Shown in pieces: positions 1-8,594 of a stretch of DNA of 21,250 nt. The DNA lies in assembly GCA_947472115.1 (NCBI GenBank), contig CANIZU010000012.1, positions 1-21,250 of the forward strand. Direction: 5' to 3'. The stretch's first letter is position 1. Every line of letters starts with the position of its first letter. The translations under genes were made by a program, and so were the position numbers. The notes under the pieces were generated by a model that was not told the DNA's origin, made no database searches, and saw only the letters and a program-made list of their open reading frames with translations. This DNA is from Flavobacteriales bacterium. GTDB taxonomy: Bacteria > Bacteroidota > Bacteroidia > NS11-12g > UBA955.

Positions 1-956
1 GCTTGCTTACATGGCTCCAACGTGCGCTGAATCAAAGAGGCAGCCAATTGCTCGAATTTGCTACGACTCATTTTCATCACCAAGTGTTTTGGAACACCGT
101 CTACTGCTGTGATGTAAGGTAAGTTGATGTCGGTTTCGGTACTGGCCGACAATTCAATTTTGGTTTTTTCAGCAGCTTCTTTCAACCTTTGCAATGCCAT
201 TGGGTCTTTGCGCAAGTCGATGTTTTCTTGGTTTTTGAACTCATCAGCCAAGAAATCGATGATTACTTGGTCAAAATCGTCACCACCCAAGTGAGTATCT
301 CCGTTTGTACTTTTTACTTCAAAGATTCCATCGCCCAATTCAAGGACAGAAACGTCGAACGTTCCACCACCCAAATCATAAACGGCAATTTTGATATCGC
401 GATCCAATTTGTCCAAACCGTAAGCCAAGGCGGCAGCGGTAGGCTCGTTGATGATACGCTCAACCACCAAACCTGCGATTTCACCGGCTTCTTTGGTTGC
501 TTGACGTTGTGCATCGTTAAAGTATGCGGGTACGGTGATTACGGCGCGGGTTACTTCCTGACCCAAATAATCTTCGGCGGTTTTCTTCATTTTCTGAAGT
601 ACCATGGCGCTGATTTCTTGAGGGGTGTAGTTGCGATCACCAATCTTAACACGGGGAGTGTCGTTGTCGCCCTTTACCACTTCATAAGGTACGCGTCCAA
701 TTTCAACAGACATGTTCGAGAATTTCTCGCCCATGAAACGTTTGATAGATTGTACGGTGTGTTGGGGGTTTGTGATGGCTTGACGTTTGGCGGAGTCTCC
801 AACCTTGCGTTCGCCATTTCCATTGTCCATAAATGCTACAATGGAGGGGGTAGTTCTGCGTCCTTCGCTGTTGGCAATTACAACGGGTTCGTTGCCTTCC
901 AATACGGATACGCAGCTGTTTGTAGTTCCTAAATCAATTCCAATTATTTTGCTCAT
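1..956 (-). CDS. dnaK: Chaperone protein DnaK (Hsp70), N-terminal part, cut by window edge
   Basis: Cytoplasmic ATP-driven chaperone that binds unfolded segments with DnaJ and GrpE. Read from ATG 956-954, the frame stays open to base 1, giving 318 codons of a protein normally near 630-640 residues; the rest of the substrate-binding part lies outside the window. The protein opens MSKIIGIDLGTTNSCVSV, the Hsp70 phosphate-1 motif. Further in come the second ATPase signature (VYDLGGGTFDVSVL, about residues 195-208) and NEPTAAALAYG just before it. Everything visible belongs to the nucleotide-binding domain. Arg is often CGT/CGC and Gly often GGT, as expected for a highly expressed gene. It is transcribed away from the phosphoesterase genes and is probably a housekeeping neighbour, unrelated to the phosphonate genes. 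Confidence 0.97.
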   Translation of the reverse strand, partial: MSKIIGIDLGTTNSCVSVLEGNEPVVIANSEGRRTTPSIVAFMDNGNGERKVGDSAKRQAITNPQHTVQSIKRFMGEKFSNMSVEIGRVPYEVVKGDNDTPRVKIGDRNYTPQEISAMVLQKMKKTAEDYLGQEVTRAVITVPAYFNDAQRQATKEAGEIAGLVVERIINEPTAAALAYGLDKLDRDIKIAVYDLGGGTFDVSVLELGDGIFEVKSTNGDTHLGGDDFDQVIIDFLADEFKNQENIDLRKDPMALQRLKEAAEKTKIELSASTETDINLPYITAVDGVPKHLVMKMSRSKFEQLAASLIQRTLEPCKQ

Positions 957-993
957 TGTCTTGGTATTCTTTGCCACTTGTTAGCAATCTGTG

Positions 994-1021
994 TACCAAG
1001 CAAACTTTCCTGAACTTGGTA
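994..1021 (-). repeat. Inverted repeat in the presumed dnaK 5' leader
   Basis: TACCAAG (994-1000) and CTTGGTA (1015-1021) are perfect 7-base inverted arms around a 14-base loop. A second copy of CTTGGTAT sits at 960-967, directly before the dnaK start, so the central arm could pair with either copy. This could be an RNA switch in the leader if transcription starts upstream of it, but it overlaps the candidate -7 element, so both readings cannot be fully right. Confidence 0.3.
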
Positions 1022-1046
1022 TGTCGTTCTGTCAGAAATCGTGACA
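1001..1046 (-). promoter_or_regulatory. Candidate dnaK promoter with TGTCA-N7-TGACA inverted repeat
   Basis: On the minus strand, AAAGTTTG (1008-1001) matches seven of eight positions of the Bacteroidota -7 element TAnnTTTG. About 21 bases upstream lies CTGACA, which is one arm of a perfect 5-base inverted repeat with a 7-base spacer (TGTCA 1030-1034, TGACA 1042-1046). The repeat is where a heat-shock regulator could bind over the -33 region. It is not the classical CIRCE element (a 9-base arm). Bases are seen directly; promoter function is inferred. The remainder of the 957-1217 gap shows no gene, and I could not assign a clear plus-strand promoter in it. Confidence 0.35.
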
Positions 1047-1217
1047 AAATGTATATTAATCTCGATTCTGTTCGATGAAAACTGTCGTTTTTGCTTTTTG
1101 ATGGATGGCGTTTACTATCAAACAACGCATGACGTGGTCTACTGATTCCCAAAGAAGTTAACATTTGATTGATGTTTATTCAATACTAAAAACACAAGAA
1201 ATGCGATTCTTTGGAGG

Positions 1218-3980
1218 ATGTATATTCTGGTAAAAAAGATTTTCAATTTCGCTTGTTTTATCATGCTTGTTACCGTGGTTTCGGCGCAAGTTGAATACGA
1301 AGTTCCTGGTAGATTGGACTATTGTAAGATCAATGAAAATGGAATCTCCGTTTTACCTAGCGGTAGGTTTGTTTCGCCAGTGGGTGAGAAAATCAGAGTG
1401 CATCGTGCACCTTACGGATTGGCGGTAAGTAATGATGGCAAATTTGCCGTGGCATTGCACAGCGGTGCGGTTACGTTGGTTGAGATGTCGACATCGGCCT
1501 CACAAGTAAGTCGATTTCCAGAATTTGATGGCAAAGGCATTGATATCATCAAAGGGGCTTCGTTTGTAGGTGCCAGTTTTTCAAATAATAATCGGGTGGT
1601 TTATTTGAGTGGGGGCGACAAAGGGAAGATTTGGATGTTTGATGTGATTTTAAAGAAGGTGATTGATAGTGTTGATGTGAATCAGTTTCATCCCGAAGCT
1701 CCTAAAGAGGCTTTTGTGACGGATATTTTGGTAGACGATGTGAACGATGATTTGTGGGTTTTGGATAGAGCGTGGTTCCAGCTGTATCGCATCGGATTAA
1801 AGGACAAAAAGCTAAAGGCGATGATTCCCACGGGTCGAATTCCCTTTGGACTTGCACTGTCATCCAAGAATCATAAATTATTGGTAGCCAACGTGGGAAT
1901 GTACGCTTATCCTATTGTTCCTGGAGTGAATGAGGTGAGTAAAGACTCGTTTTTATTGCATTTTCCTGCCTATGGCGCCCATTCCAAAGAATCCATCGAA
2001 GGGGTTGAAAGGGAGGGACGTTTTATTCCAGGATTGGGTGATCCCAATGCGGATGAGTCGATGTCGGTTTGGATAGTAAATACACTAACAAACACAGTGA
2101 CAAACAAAATCAAAACTGGTGCGGCCATCGGGGAGTTTATTGAAGATTTGGAAGTTGTTGGCGGATCTCATCCCAATAGTATTGTGTGTGATGATCGATA
2201 TGCGTATGTGTCTCAAACCGGAAGCGATGATATTGCGGTGATTGATTTGAAGAAATCGCGACTGCTAAAATCTTGGCCCATTCGTACATCCTCGATTTTG
2301 GATGATACCAAAGGTTATATGCCTTATGGGTTGGATATTGACCGCAAAAATGGTCGGTTGTATGTTGCGTTGTTGGGCTACAATGCCGTGGCTGCTTTGG
2401 AATTGAAATCAGGGAAAAATTTGGGGATGATTCCCGCGGGTTGGGGTGCAACGCGTGTGAAATGCAATCCGGTGACGCAAGAATTATTAATTACTTCAGC
2501 AAGGGGGTATGGCGCGGGACCCAACGGAGGTGCGGGATTTAAAGCACCACCTCAAGGAACGTATATTGGTGATATACAATTGGGATTGTTGCAAAGGGTG
2601 GCTTTTCCTACGTTGTTGGATTTGGAGGCGGGTCGTAAATCAACTGTGAATTACACGATGAAACCGATAGTAAGAGATTCTGCCGTTTCTGTCTTTTTTG
2701 GACCCAATTCACCCATCAAACACATCGTTTACATCACCAAAGAAAATCGCACTTACGATGAAGTTTTTGGACAACTCGCGGGCGGTTTGGGCGATTCCAG
2801 TTTGAGTCGTTTTGGCGTAAACTGCGAATACACTTTGGAAGGTCAGTTGAAGATGATTCACAACGATCAGCAGTGGAAATACAATGCGGATTCTATCCAG
2901 AAAGACAGCATCAGACAAATGATGAAGGGGTTGAAAGTGACGCCAAATCATCAAAAAATAGCGAAGCAATTTTCTTTTTCAGATAATTTTTATTGCGATA
3001 GCGATGCATCGATTCACGGTCACCATTGGATGTTGGGTACCATGCCCAATGAATATGTGGAAACCAATGCGGCCAATGCGGGTGACTTTATGACATTGTC
3101 TAAGTCGCCAGGACGCAGAATGCCGAGGACCACAGGTGCTATGGATCCAGAGGATTACAATCAGGTGGGTGGATTTTGGGAAGCCATCAAACGATCAAAA
3201 AAGAGCATTTATAATTTTGGGGAGGCCAATGAGTATTCTGGTGTTCGCGAAGAGTGGTTTGATACTTTGAATGGTACGGGTATGTCGGTTGTTTTCCCAA
3301 TGCCAGCGGCCATATACAATGAAACATCAAGGAATTATGCAGGTTATAATACCAGTATTCCAGATCAATTTCGGGTTGAGCAGTTCGAAACAGAATTCAC
3401 AGATAAATGGTTGAAGGGTAGCGATACAATGCCAAATGTGATTACAATTCAATTGCCCAACGATCATACAAGTCAGCCAAGGCCCAAGGATGGTTATCCA
3501 TATGTTCACAGTTATGTGGCCGACAATGATTTGGGATTAGGCAGGATGTTGCATTTTTTTTCGCATACTCCTTATTGGAAAAATATGTTGGTGATAGTTA
3601 CGGAGGACGATCCTCAGGGTGGGGTTGATCACATCGATGCGCATCGAAGTATTTTGATGATGGCTGGTCCTTATGTGAAAAAAGGCTACGTGTCTCATAC
3701 GCATGCCAATTTTGGTTCAATCATCCGCACAATGTATGGTTTAATGGAGATTCCGGCTGTGAATCATTTTGATGCGACAGGAACGTTGTTAACGGATTGG
3801 TTTACAACGAGTCCAGATTTTACACCCTACGAATTATTGCGTTCAGATGTAAGGGTTTTTAATCCTGACGATGCAATGCAGAGATATAACAGGACCGTTC
3901 CTTGGCGCGAAGTAAAAATGTCGTCTCCGATGGATGAAGAATCAGATCAAAAAAAGCAATTTTATGAAAATCATAAGTAA
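1218..3980 (+). CDS. Exported beta-propeller/phosphoesterase protein (YncE-like plus PF04185-type), paralogue 1
   Basis: A 920-residue exported protein. The N-terminus is a signal peptide ending near VSAQ (residue 24). Residues about 40-460 carry repeated propeller blades of YVTN/YncE type, for example PYGLAVSNDGKFAVAL, IPFGLALSSKNHKLLVANV and MPYGLDIDRKNGRLYVAL. The C-terminal half is a phosphoesterase of the phospholipase C/acid phosphatase family: IKHIVYITKENRTYDEVFG (ENRTYD at 509-514), SIHGHHW, QLPNDHT, and TEDDPQGGVDHIDAHRS (about 795-811). This architecture is usually annotated as a bifunctional YncE/alkaline phosphatase family protein; the substrate is unknown. It has about 38 extra residues after RFGVN that its downstream neighbour lacks. 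GGAGG directly abuts ATG 1218, too close for normal pairing, yet no later start leaves a good signal peptide. It is the first gene of a three-gene run. Confidence 0.9.
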   Translation: MYILVKKIFNFACFIMLVTVVSAQVEYEVPGRLDYCKINENGISVLPSGRFVSPVGEKIRVHRAPYGLAVSNDGKFAVALHSGAVTLVEMSTSASQVSRFPEFDGKGIDIIKGASFVGASFSNNNRVVYLSGGDKGKIWMFDVILKKVIDSVDVNQFHPEAPKEAFVTDILVDDVNDDLWVLDRAWFQLYRIGLKDKKLKAMIPTGRIPFGLALSSKNHKLLVANVGMYAYPIVPGVNEVSKDSFLLHFPAYGAHSKESIEGVEREGRFIPGLGDPNADESMSVWIVNTLTNTVTNKIKTGAAIGEFIEDLEVVGGSHPNSIVCDDRYAYVSQTGSDDIAVIDLKKSRLLKSWPIRTSSILDDTKGYMPYGLDIDRKNGRLYVALLGYNAVAALELKSGKNLGMIPAGWGATRVKCNPVTQELLITSARGYGAGPNGGAGFKAPPQGTYIGDIQLGLLQRVAFPTLLDLEAGRKSTVNYTMKPIVRDSAVSVFFGPNSPIKHIVYITKENRTYDEVFGQLAGGLGDSSLSRFGVNCEYTLEGQLKMIHNDQQWKYNADSIQKDSIRQMMKGLKVTPNHQKIAKQFSFSDNFYCDSDASIHGHHWMLGTMPNEYVETNAANAGDFMTLSKSPGRRMPRTTGAMDPEDYNQVGGFWEAIKRSKKSIYNFGEANEYSGVREEWFDTLNGTGMSVVFPMPAAIYNETSRNYAGYNTSIPDQFRVEQFETEFTDKWLKGSDTMPNVITIQLPNDHTSQPRPKDGYPYVHSYVADNDLGLGRMLHFFSHTPYWKNMLVIVTEDDPQGGVDHIDAHRSILMMAGPYVKKGYVSHTHANFGSIIRTMYGLMEIPAVNHFDATGTLLTDWFTTSPDFTPYELLRSDVRVFNPDDAMQRYNRTVPWREVKMSSPMDEESDQKKQFYENHK

Positions 3981-6387
3981 AAAAGGAATTTTAGCGGCCA
4001 TTTTTCTATTGGCGAATCTGTATGCGTACTCTCAAAGCGCGGATTTAACCAATGGTTGGAAATTAAGTCCTTTGGGCAGTCGGATTTCTCTCGGCGATTT
4101 ACCAATTCACATGCTTGTTCATCCGAGTGGTAAGTATGCAGTGGTGGCCAATGCGGGTCAGAGCGATCAATCGTTGATGGTTGTGGATTTGCAATTGGAG
4201 CGGGTGGTTGACAGTATGCCGGTGAAGATGACATTTTACGGAATGACGTTTAATAAGTTGGGTACGGAGTTGTATTCCTCGGGTGGGAACATGAATTATG
4301 TGGGTCATTACCGTTTTGATCAGGGGAAACTAAAATGGATCGATAGCATCGGGATAAAAGAGGCTTGGCCAGAGAAAGTATCGCCTACGGGCATGGTGAT
4401 GGGTGAGGATGATAAGTCTTTGTTTTTTGCGACAAAAGAAGATTCAAATTTGTATCAGGTGAATGTTGTGAGTGGAGCAGTCATGGGTAAGTGGCATTTG
4501 CCATCTGAGGGTTATTGCGTTGTAAAAGATAATTTGGGTAGAATTTTTGTCAGTCACTGGGGCGATATGTCGGTGGGTGTTTTCGATACCAAGGAATTGA
4601 AGTGGATTGCAAAAATCCATGTGGGCGACAATCCGAATGAAATGATTTTGGACAAAAAGCAAAAGCGGTTGTTTGTGGCTTGCGCTGACGATAATACGGT
4701 TCATATATTGAATACTGAGACGTTGGCGGTGGAAGAGGTATTGAATGTGGGGATTTATCAAACCAAACTTACGGGTAGCGGAACGAATTCTTTGGCTCTG
4801 ATGAAGGGCGATAAAAAACTTTTGATTGCCAATGCCGATAACAATGCGTTGGCCGTTTTTGATGTTTCTAAGAGAGGTAGCAGTGCGGGTTTGGGTTTTG
4901 TCCCCACAGGATGGTATCCTACCCAAGTGAGGGTGATTAATGGAAAAGTGTGGGTTTGTAACGGGAAGGGGTTCTCAACGCAGGCCAATCCACAAGGTCC
5001 AAATCCAATAGAGCGCAAGACGCAAACGGAATATCAGAAAGGGCAGAAGGGAAAGGAAAAAGTTCAATACATTGGAGGTTTGTTTAGGGGTGGAATGACG
5101 GCTTTTTCGATTTCAGAAGTAACGGATGCAAACAAATTGGCATTGCACACGCAGCAAGTTTACTCAAATTCGCCTTACCGGGTAGATGCTGAAAATAGAA
5201 CTGGAATTCCCGCAAACCATCCAATTCCTAGCAAATTGGGGGATACTTCGCCGATCAAACATGTCTTTTATATCATCAAAGAAAATCGGACTTACGATCA
5301 AGTATTGGCTGATATCGAAGGTGGCGATGGTGATACGAGTCTTTTGTTGTTTGGCGCTAACATTACGCCAAATCAGCATAAAATATGCAAGGAATTTGTG
5401 TTGTTAGATCATTTTTATGTGGAAGCGGAGGTGAGTGCGGATGGTCACAATTGGAGTACTGCGGCATATGCAAATGATTATACCGAGAAAACCTGGCCAA
5501 CGAGTTATGGCGGTCGTGGTGGTGAATATGTTTATGAAGGGCAGGCGTCTGTGGCTCATCCACAAAAAGGATTTATCTGGGATCATGCTGCGCAAGCGGG
5601 TAAAAGCTATAGGACTTACGGGGAGTTTGCCGACAATTACAAACCCAATATCAAGGCGTTGCAAGGACATTTTTGTCAATCCTATACTTCTTGGGACGAG
5701 AATGTCCGCGATACCACAAGATTTGGCCAATGGAAGCGCGATTTTGATTCTTTATTGAACATCGGACAAGTGCCTCAGTTGAATACTTTGAGGTTTATCA
5801 ACGACCATACAGAGGGGGTTCGCAGAAATCGTCCTACGCCTTTTGCTCACGTTGCTGATAATGATTTGGCGGTAGGGATGTTTGTTGATTATTTGTCGAA
5901 GTCTAAAATTTGGGCGAATAGTGTCGTGTTTATTCTAGAAGACGATGCCCAAAATGGTCCTGATCACTTGGATGCGCATCGGTCTACGGCTTATGTCGCT
6001 GGGGGATTGGTAAAGCACGGATTTATTGATCATAGCCATTATTCCACTAGCTCTATGTTACGCACGATGGAATTGATATTGGGAATGTCGCCCATGAGTC
6101 AGTACGATGCTTCTGCTGAGCCCATGTGGCGTTGTTTTCAGGATTCCACGGTACATCCTACGTTTGATGCGGTTCCGGCCTTGGTTGATTTGTCGGAAAA
6201 GAATGTTCGGGACAATCGCAGGTCGACATCTTATTTGATGGATCAAAGCGAGGGTTTGGATTTGAGCAAAGAGGATAGAGCCAATGAGCAGTTGATGAAT
6301 GAGGTGCTTTGGAAGTATGTAAAAGGCGAATTTGCTGTGTTGCCAGCACCTAGGCGATTGTCTTTTTTGAGAATTACAGATAAGTAA
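3964..6387 (+). CDS. Exported beta-propeller/phosphoesterase protein, paralogue 2
   Basis: An 807-residue exported protein built like the preceding gene: signal peptide (MKIISKKGILAAIFLLANLY, cleavage near YSQ), propeller blades over about residues 30-330 (such as LFVACADDNTVHILNTETL), then the phosphoesterase domain with IKHVFYIIKENRTYDQVLAD (ENRTYD at 440-445), VSADGHNW, FINDHTEG and LEDDAQNGPDHLDAHRS (about 658-674). I chose ATG 3964. An in-frame ATG at 3934 would add ten residues (MKNQIKKSNF) and spoil the signal peptide. From 3964 the gene overlaps the end of paralogue 1 by 17 bases, which suggests translational coupling. The pair looks like an old tandem duplication, since motifs are kept but the sequences have diverged widely. 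A role in releasing phosphate or phosphonate from esters outside the cytoplasm is inferred from family and neighbours. Confidence 0.9.
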   Translation: MKIISKKGILAAIFLLANLYAYSQSADLTNGWKLSPLGSRISLGDLPIHMLVHPSGKYAVVANAGQSDQSLMVVDLQLERVVDSMPVKMTFYGMTFNKLGTELYSSGGNMNYVGHYRFDQGKLKWIDSIGIKEAWPEKVSPTGMVMGEDDKSLFFATKEDSNLYQVNVVSGAVMGKWHLPSEGYCVVKDNLGRIFVSHWGDMSVGVFDTKELKWIAKIHVGDNPNEMILDKKQKRLFVACADDNTVHILNTETLAVEEVLNVGIYQTKLTGSGTNSLALMKGDKKLLIANADNNALAVFDVSKRGSSAGLGFVPTGWYPTQVRVINGKVWVCNGKGFSTQANPQGPNPIERKTQTEYQKGQKGKEKVQYIGGLFRGGMTAFSISEVTDANKLALHTQQVYSNSPYRVDAENRTGIPANHPIPSKLGDTSPIKHVFYIIKENRTYDQVLADIEGGDGDTSLLLFGANITPNQHKICKEFVLLDHFYVEAEVSADGHNWSTAAYANDYTEKTWPTSYGGRGGEYVYEGQASVAHPQKGFIWDHAAQAGKSYRTYGEFADNYKPNIKALQGHFCQSYTSWDENVRDTTRFGQWKRDFDSLLNIGQVPQLNTLRFINDHTEGVRRNRPTPFAHVADNDLAVGMFVDYLSKSKIWANSVVFILEDDAQNGPDHLDAHRSTAYVAGGLVKHGFIDHSHYSTSSMLRTMELILGMSPMSQYDASAEPMWRCFQDSTVHPTFDAVPALVDLSEKNVRDNRRSTSYLMDQSEGLDLSKEDRANEQLMNEVLWKYVKGEFAVLPAPRRLSFLRITDK

Positions 6388-6398
6388 AATTATTCGAT

Positions 6399-8429
6399 AT
6401 GAATGTCAAATTGTGTTTGGCGCTAATGATAGGTATCGCTCCTTTTTGTGATTTGATGGGTGTTGAGGATAGCGATTGTTCTAGCGTGAAGTTCGAATTA
6501 AGAAATGTGAGGGACAACAATACAAGGCCTTTTATTTCTGGAATCGATACTTTGAAATCTGATACTGTTAGGTTAGAGCCTGTAATTCTTGGCCAAGTTC
6601 ATGACATAGATTTGACCGGGCTTCGTAGAAGAGAAATTGCCCAAATTGGATCAGCCGAATTGGGTGTTCAAGTTGCGGATCAGGTAGCTCAAATTCCTGG
6701 TGTTTCGGTTTCTAGTATGGGTCCAGGATTGACCCGGCCGGTTTTGAGAGGGTTTTCGGGTTCAAGGGTTGCGATTATGGTGGATGGTTTGCGTTTGGAT
6801 AATCAGCAATGGCAGGATGAGCATGGGTTGGCCCTTGGGCCGTTCGCGAATGATAAATTATCTATTGTGTTGGGACCATCTGCAATTTTAGCCGGTGGCG
6901 ATGCTATGGGAGGGTTGGTGCAAATAGAGACGGTTGTGCCAGAGAAAATGGGCATCCATCAACAAGTCGATATGCGTTTTTTTTCCAATAATCTTGGTGT
7001 TCAAGGCGTTTATCAAAGAGAGTTAGTAAAATCAAATCGAGCCTCGTGGTTTGGAATTGTGGTGAATCAGTTTGGTGACTACCATGAGGCAAATGGGTCG
7101 TCGATTTTAAATACTAGGAATGATGGTTTGCAAATGAAATGGGGCGCGTATCGCAATTTGGGCAAAAAGCAAATTTGGATAAACTATCGTTCCTCACTCA
7201 CTCGTACAGGAGTTTCGAGGGCTTTGGATTCTCTGGAAATTCTTGAGTTATTGGTGGGTGAGCCACGCGATTTTGAAGCCCCACACCATGCTGTTATGAT
7301 GCATTCTTGGTCGTATAAATCCTTTACAAAGAAAAAGTCGGGTTATTCGGTGATGCAGTACGGTGTACAATCAAATACGAGATTGGAAATCGAAGGGGGC
7401 GAGGTTGACGGTTTGGCGATGCAACTTAGTACTGCACAGCAGCGATTTTGTAGAAGTTATTCGTTGAATTCACATTGGACGGCATCGTTTCTAGAACAGC
7501 TCGCCATTCAAGACAATTTCAATTTGGGTGAACTGCACGTAATTCCCAATTATATTTCTGTGGATGGGGGGTTCCACGGTGTTTTGCAGCGGAAGCTTGG
7601 AAATTTGAGTTTGTCATTCAATGCGGGTGCAATAACAAGAGTATTTGGTTTAAAGAATCAGTCGTTGAAGTCAACCTTACGTCCATTGCTAGGTCTGTCC
7701 GCTCAATATCCGCATGGAAAGTTTAACTCAACCCGCATTTCAATTTCAAAGGGATCAAGAAATCCGAATTTTCATGAATTATTTGTGGATGGCATTAGTG
7801 AAGATGCATTTCGGTATGATAGGGGTTTTGATGGGCTGAAGTCAGAAACGATAGGTAATATTGAATTGAGCCATGAATTGATTTTTAGAAAATTTGAAGG
7901 GTATGTGAATTTGTTCTATTCCAAATGCAGTCGATTTATTTCATTACGGCCGACTGGTCAATTGATGAATGGAGCTCCGGAATATCAATATTCTGCGAAT
8001 GATGCGATTTCTATGGGTGCAGAGTTGATGATGAGTTATTTCAATACTAAAAGGACCATGCAATTTCAATTGAATGCTTCTGTGGTTGATATTCAGTCGG
8101 AGGGATTATTGATTCCATTTGTGCCACCTTTAAAGATGGGTAGTAAAATTCGGGTTCAGGTATTTCAAAATAGTAGGGGTGAAAAATGCTCCTTGTTTGG
8201 TGGTACCACTTATCAGAGAGTATTGTATCCGGATGAACATACAAAAAAGAAGTACGAATATTGGTTGACATCCATTGGAGTGAATTATGAGATGAGGGAT
8301 TGGAAGTTGCAACTCAATGCAAGTAACATATTTAATGAGCGATACGTTGACCCAATGAGCTTCTTGAAGATCATTCCCTTTTGCGCTCCGGGTCGTTCGA
8401 TTAATATCTCCGTGAAATATTTGTTCTAA
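6399..8429 (+). CDS. TonB-dependent outer-membrane receptor
   Basis: A 676-residue receptor. A signal-like segment (residues 1-21) is followed by a short linker with a TonB-box-like stretch (VRLEPVILGQ, about 65-74), then a plug domain (about 80-195) with VADQVAQIPGVSV, RPVLRGFSGSRVAIMVDG and AILAGGDAMGGLVQIET. The rest is a 22-strand-type barrel ending in YLF with a terminal aromatic, as usual for outer-membrane barrels. NIFNERYVDP near the C-terminus is the usual receptor end motif. It lacks the N-terminal carboxypeptidase-like domain of SusC proteins and is shorter than they are, resembling small-ligand or metal receptors. It starts 11 bases after the phosphoesterase gene, so it is probably co-transcribed and may import the product those enzymes release. 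The ligand cannot be read from sequence. Confidence 0.9.
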   Translation: MNVKLCLALMIGIAPFCDLMGVEDSDCSSVKFELRNVRDNNTRPFISGIDTLKSDTVRLEPVILGQVHDIDLTGLRRREIAQIGSAELGVQVADQVAQIPGVSVSSMGPGLTRPVLRGFSGSRVAIMVDGLRLDNQQWQDEHGLALGPFANDKLSIVLGPSAILAGGDAMGGLVQIETVVPEKMGIHQQVDMRFFSNNLGVQGVYQRELVKSNRASWFGIVVNQFGDYHEANGSSILNTRNDGLQMKWGAYRNLGKKQIWINYRSSLTRTGVSRALDSLEILELLVGEPRDFEAPHHAVMMHSWSYKSFTKKKSGYSVMQYGVQSNTRLEIEGGEVDGLAMQLSTAQQRFCRSYSLNSHWTASFLEQLAIQDNFNLGELHVIPNYISVDGGFHGVLQRKLGNLSLSFNAGAITRVFGLKNQSLKSTLRPLLGLSAQYPHGKFNSTRISISKGSRNPNFHELFVDGISEDAFRYDRGFDGLKSETIGNIELSHELIFRKFEGYVNLFYSKCSRFISLRPTGQLMNGAPEYQYSANDAISMGAELMMSYFNTKRTMQFQLNASVVDIQSEGLLIPFVPPLKMGSKIRVQVFQNSRGEKCSLFGGTTYQRVLYPDEHTKKKYEYWLTSIGVNYEMRDWKLQLNASNIFNERYVDPMSFLKIIPFCAPGRSINISVKYLF

Positions 8430-8594
8430 TAATATTCCTCAATTGTTGTCAAATTATTTCCTCAAAATTTCCATTACATCAGCCATAATATTTCTGTAGT
8501 AATTTGATAATTTCCGTTATTTTTTCATAACAAATTAAAGATTTTAAGTTGAATTTGAGAGTTGTTTTTTGTACCGAAAAATCGACAAAAGACA

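Noticed and set aside
189..932. A 247-codon plus-strand open frame
   Set aside because: It lies wholly antisense to dnaK, whose minus-strand frame has unmistakable Hsp70 motifs; the plus-strand protein has no recognisable domain.
934..1164. A 76-codon minus-strand frame over the dnaK start and control region
   Set aside because: It overlaps the dnaK start in another frame and has no protein-like features; better explained as chance in a promoter region.
8562..8594. Upstream TTG start for the SusC-like gene
   Set aside because: It would put a polar stretch before an already complete signal peptide that begins at ATG 8595.
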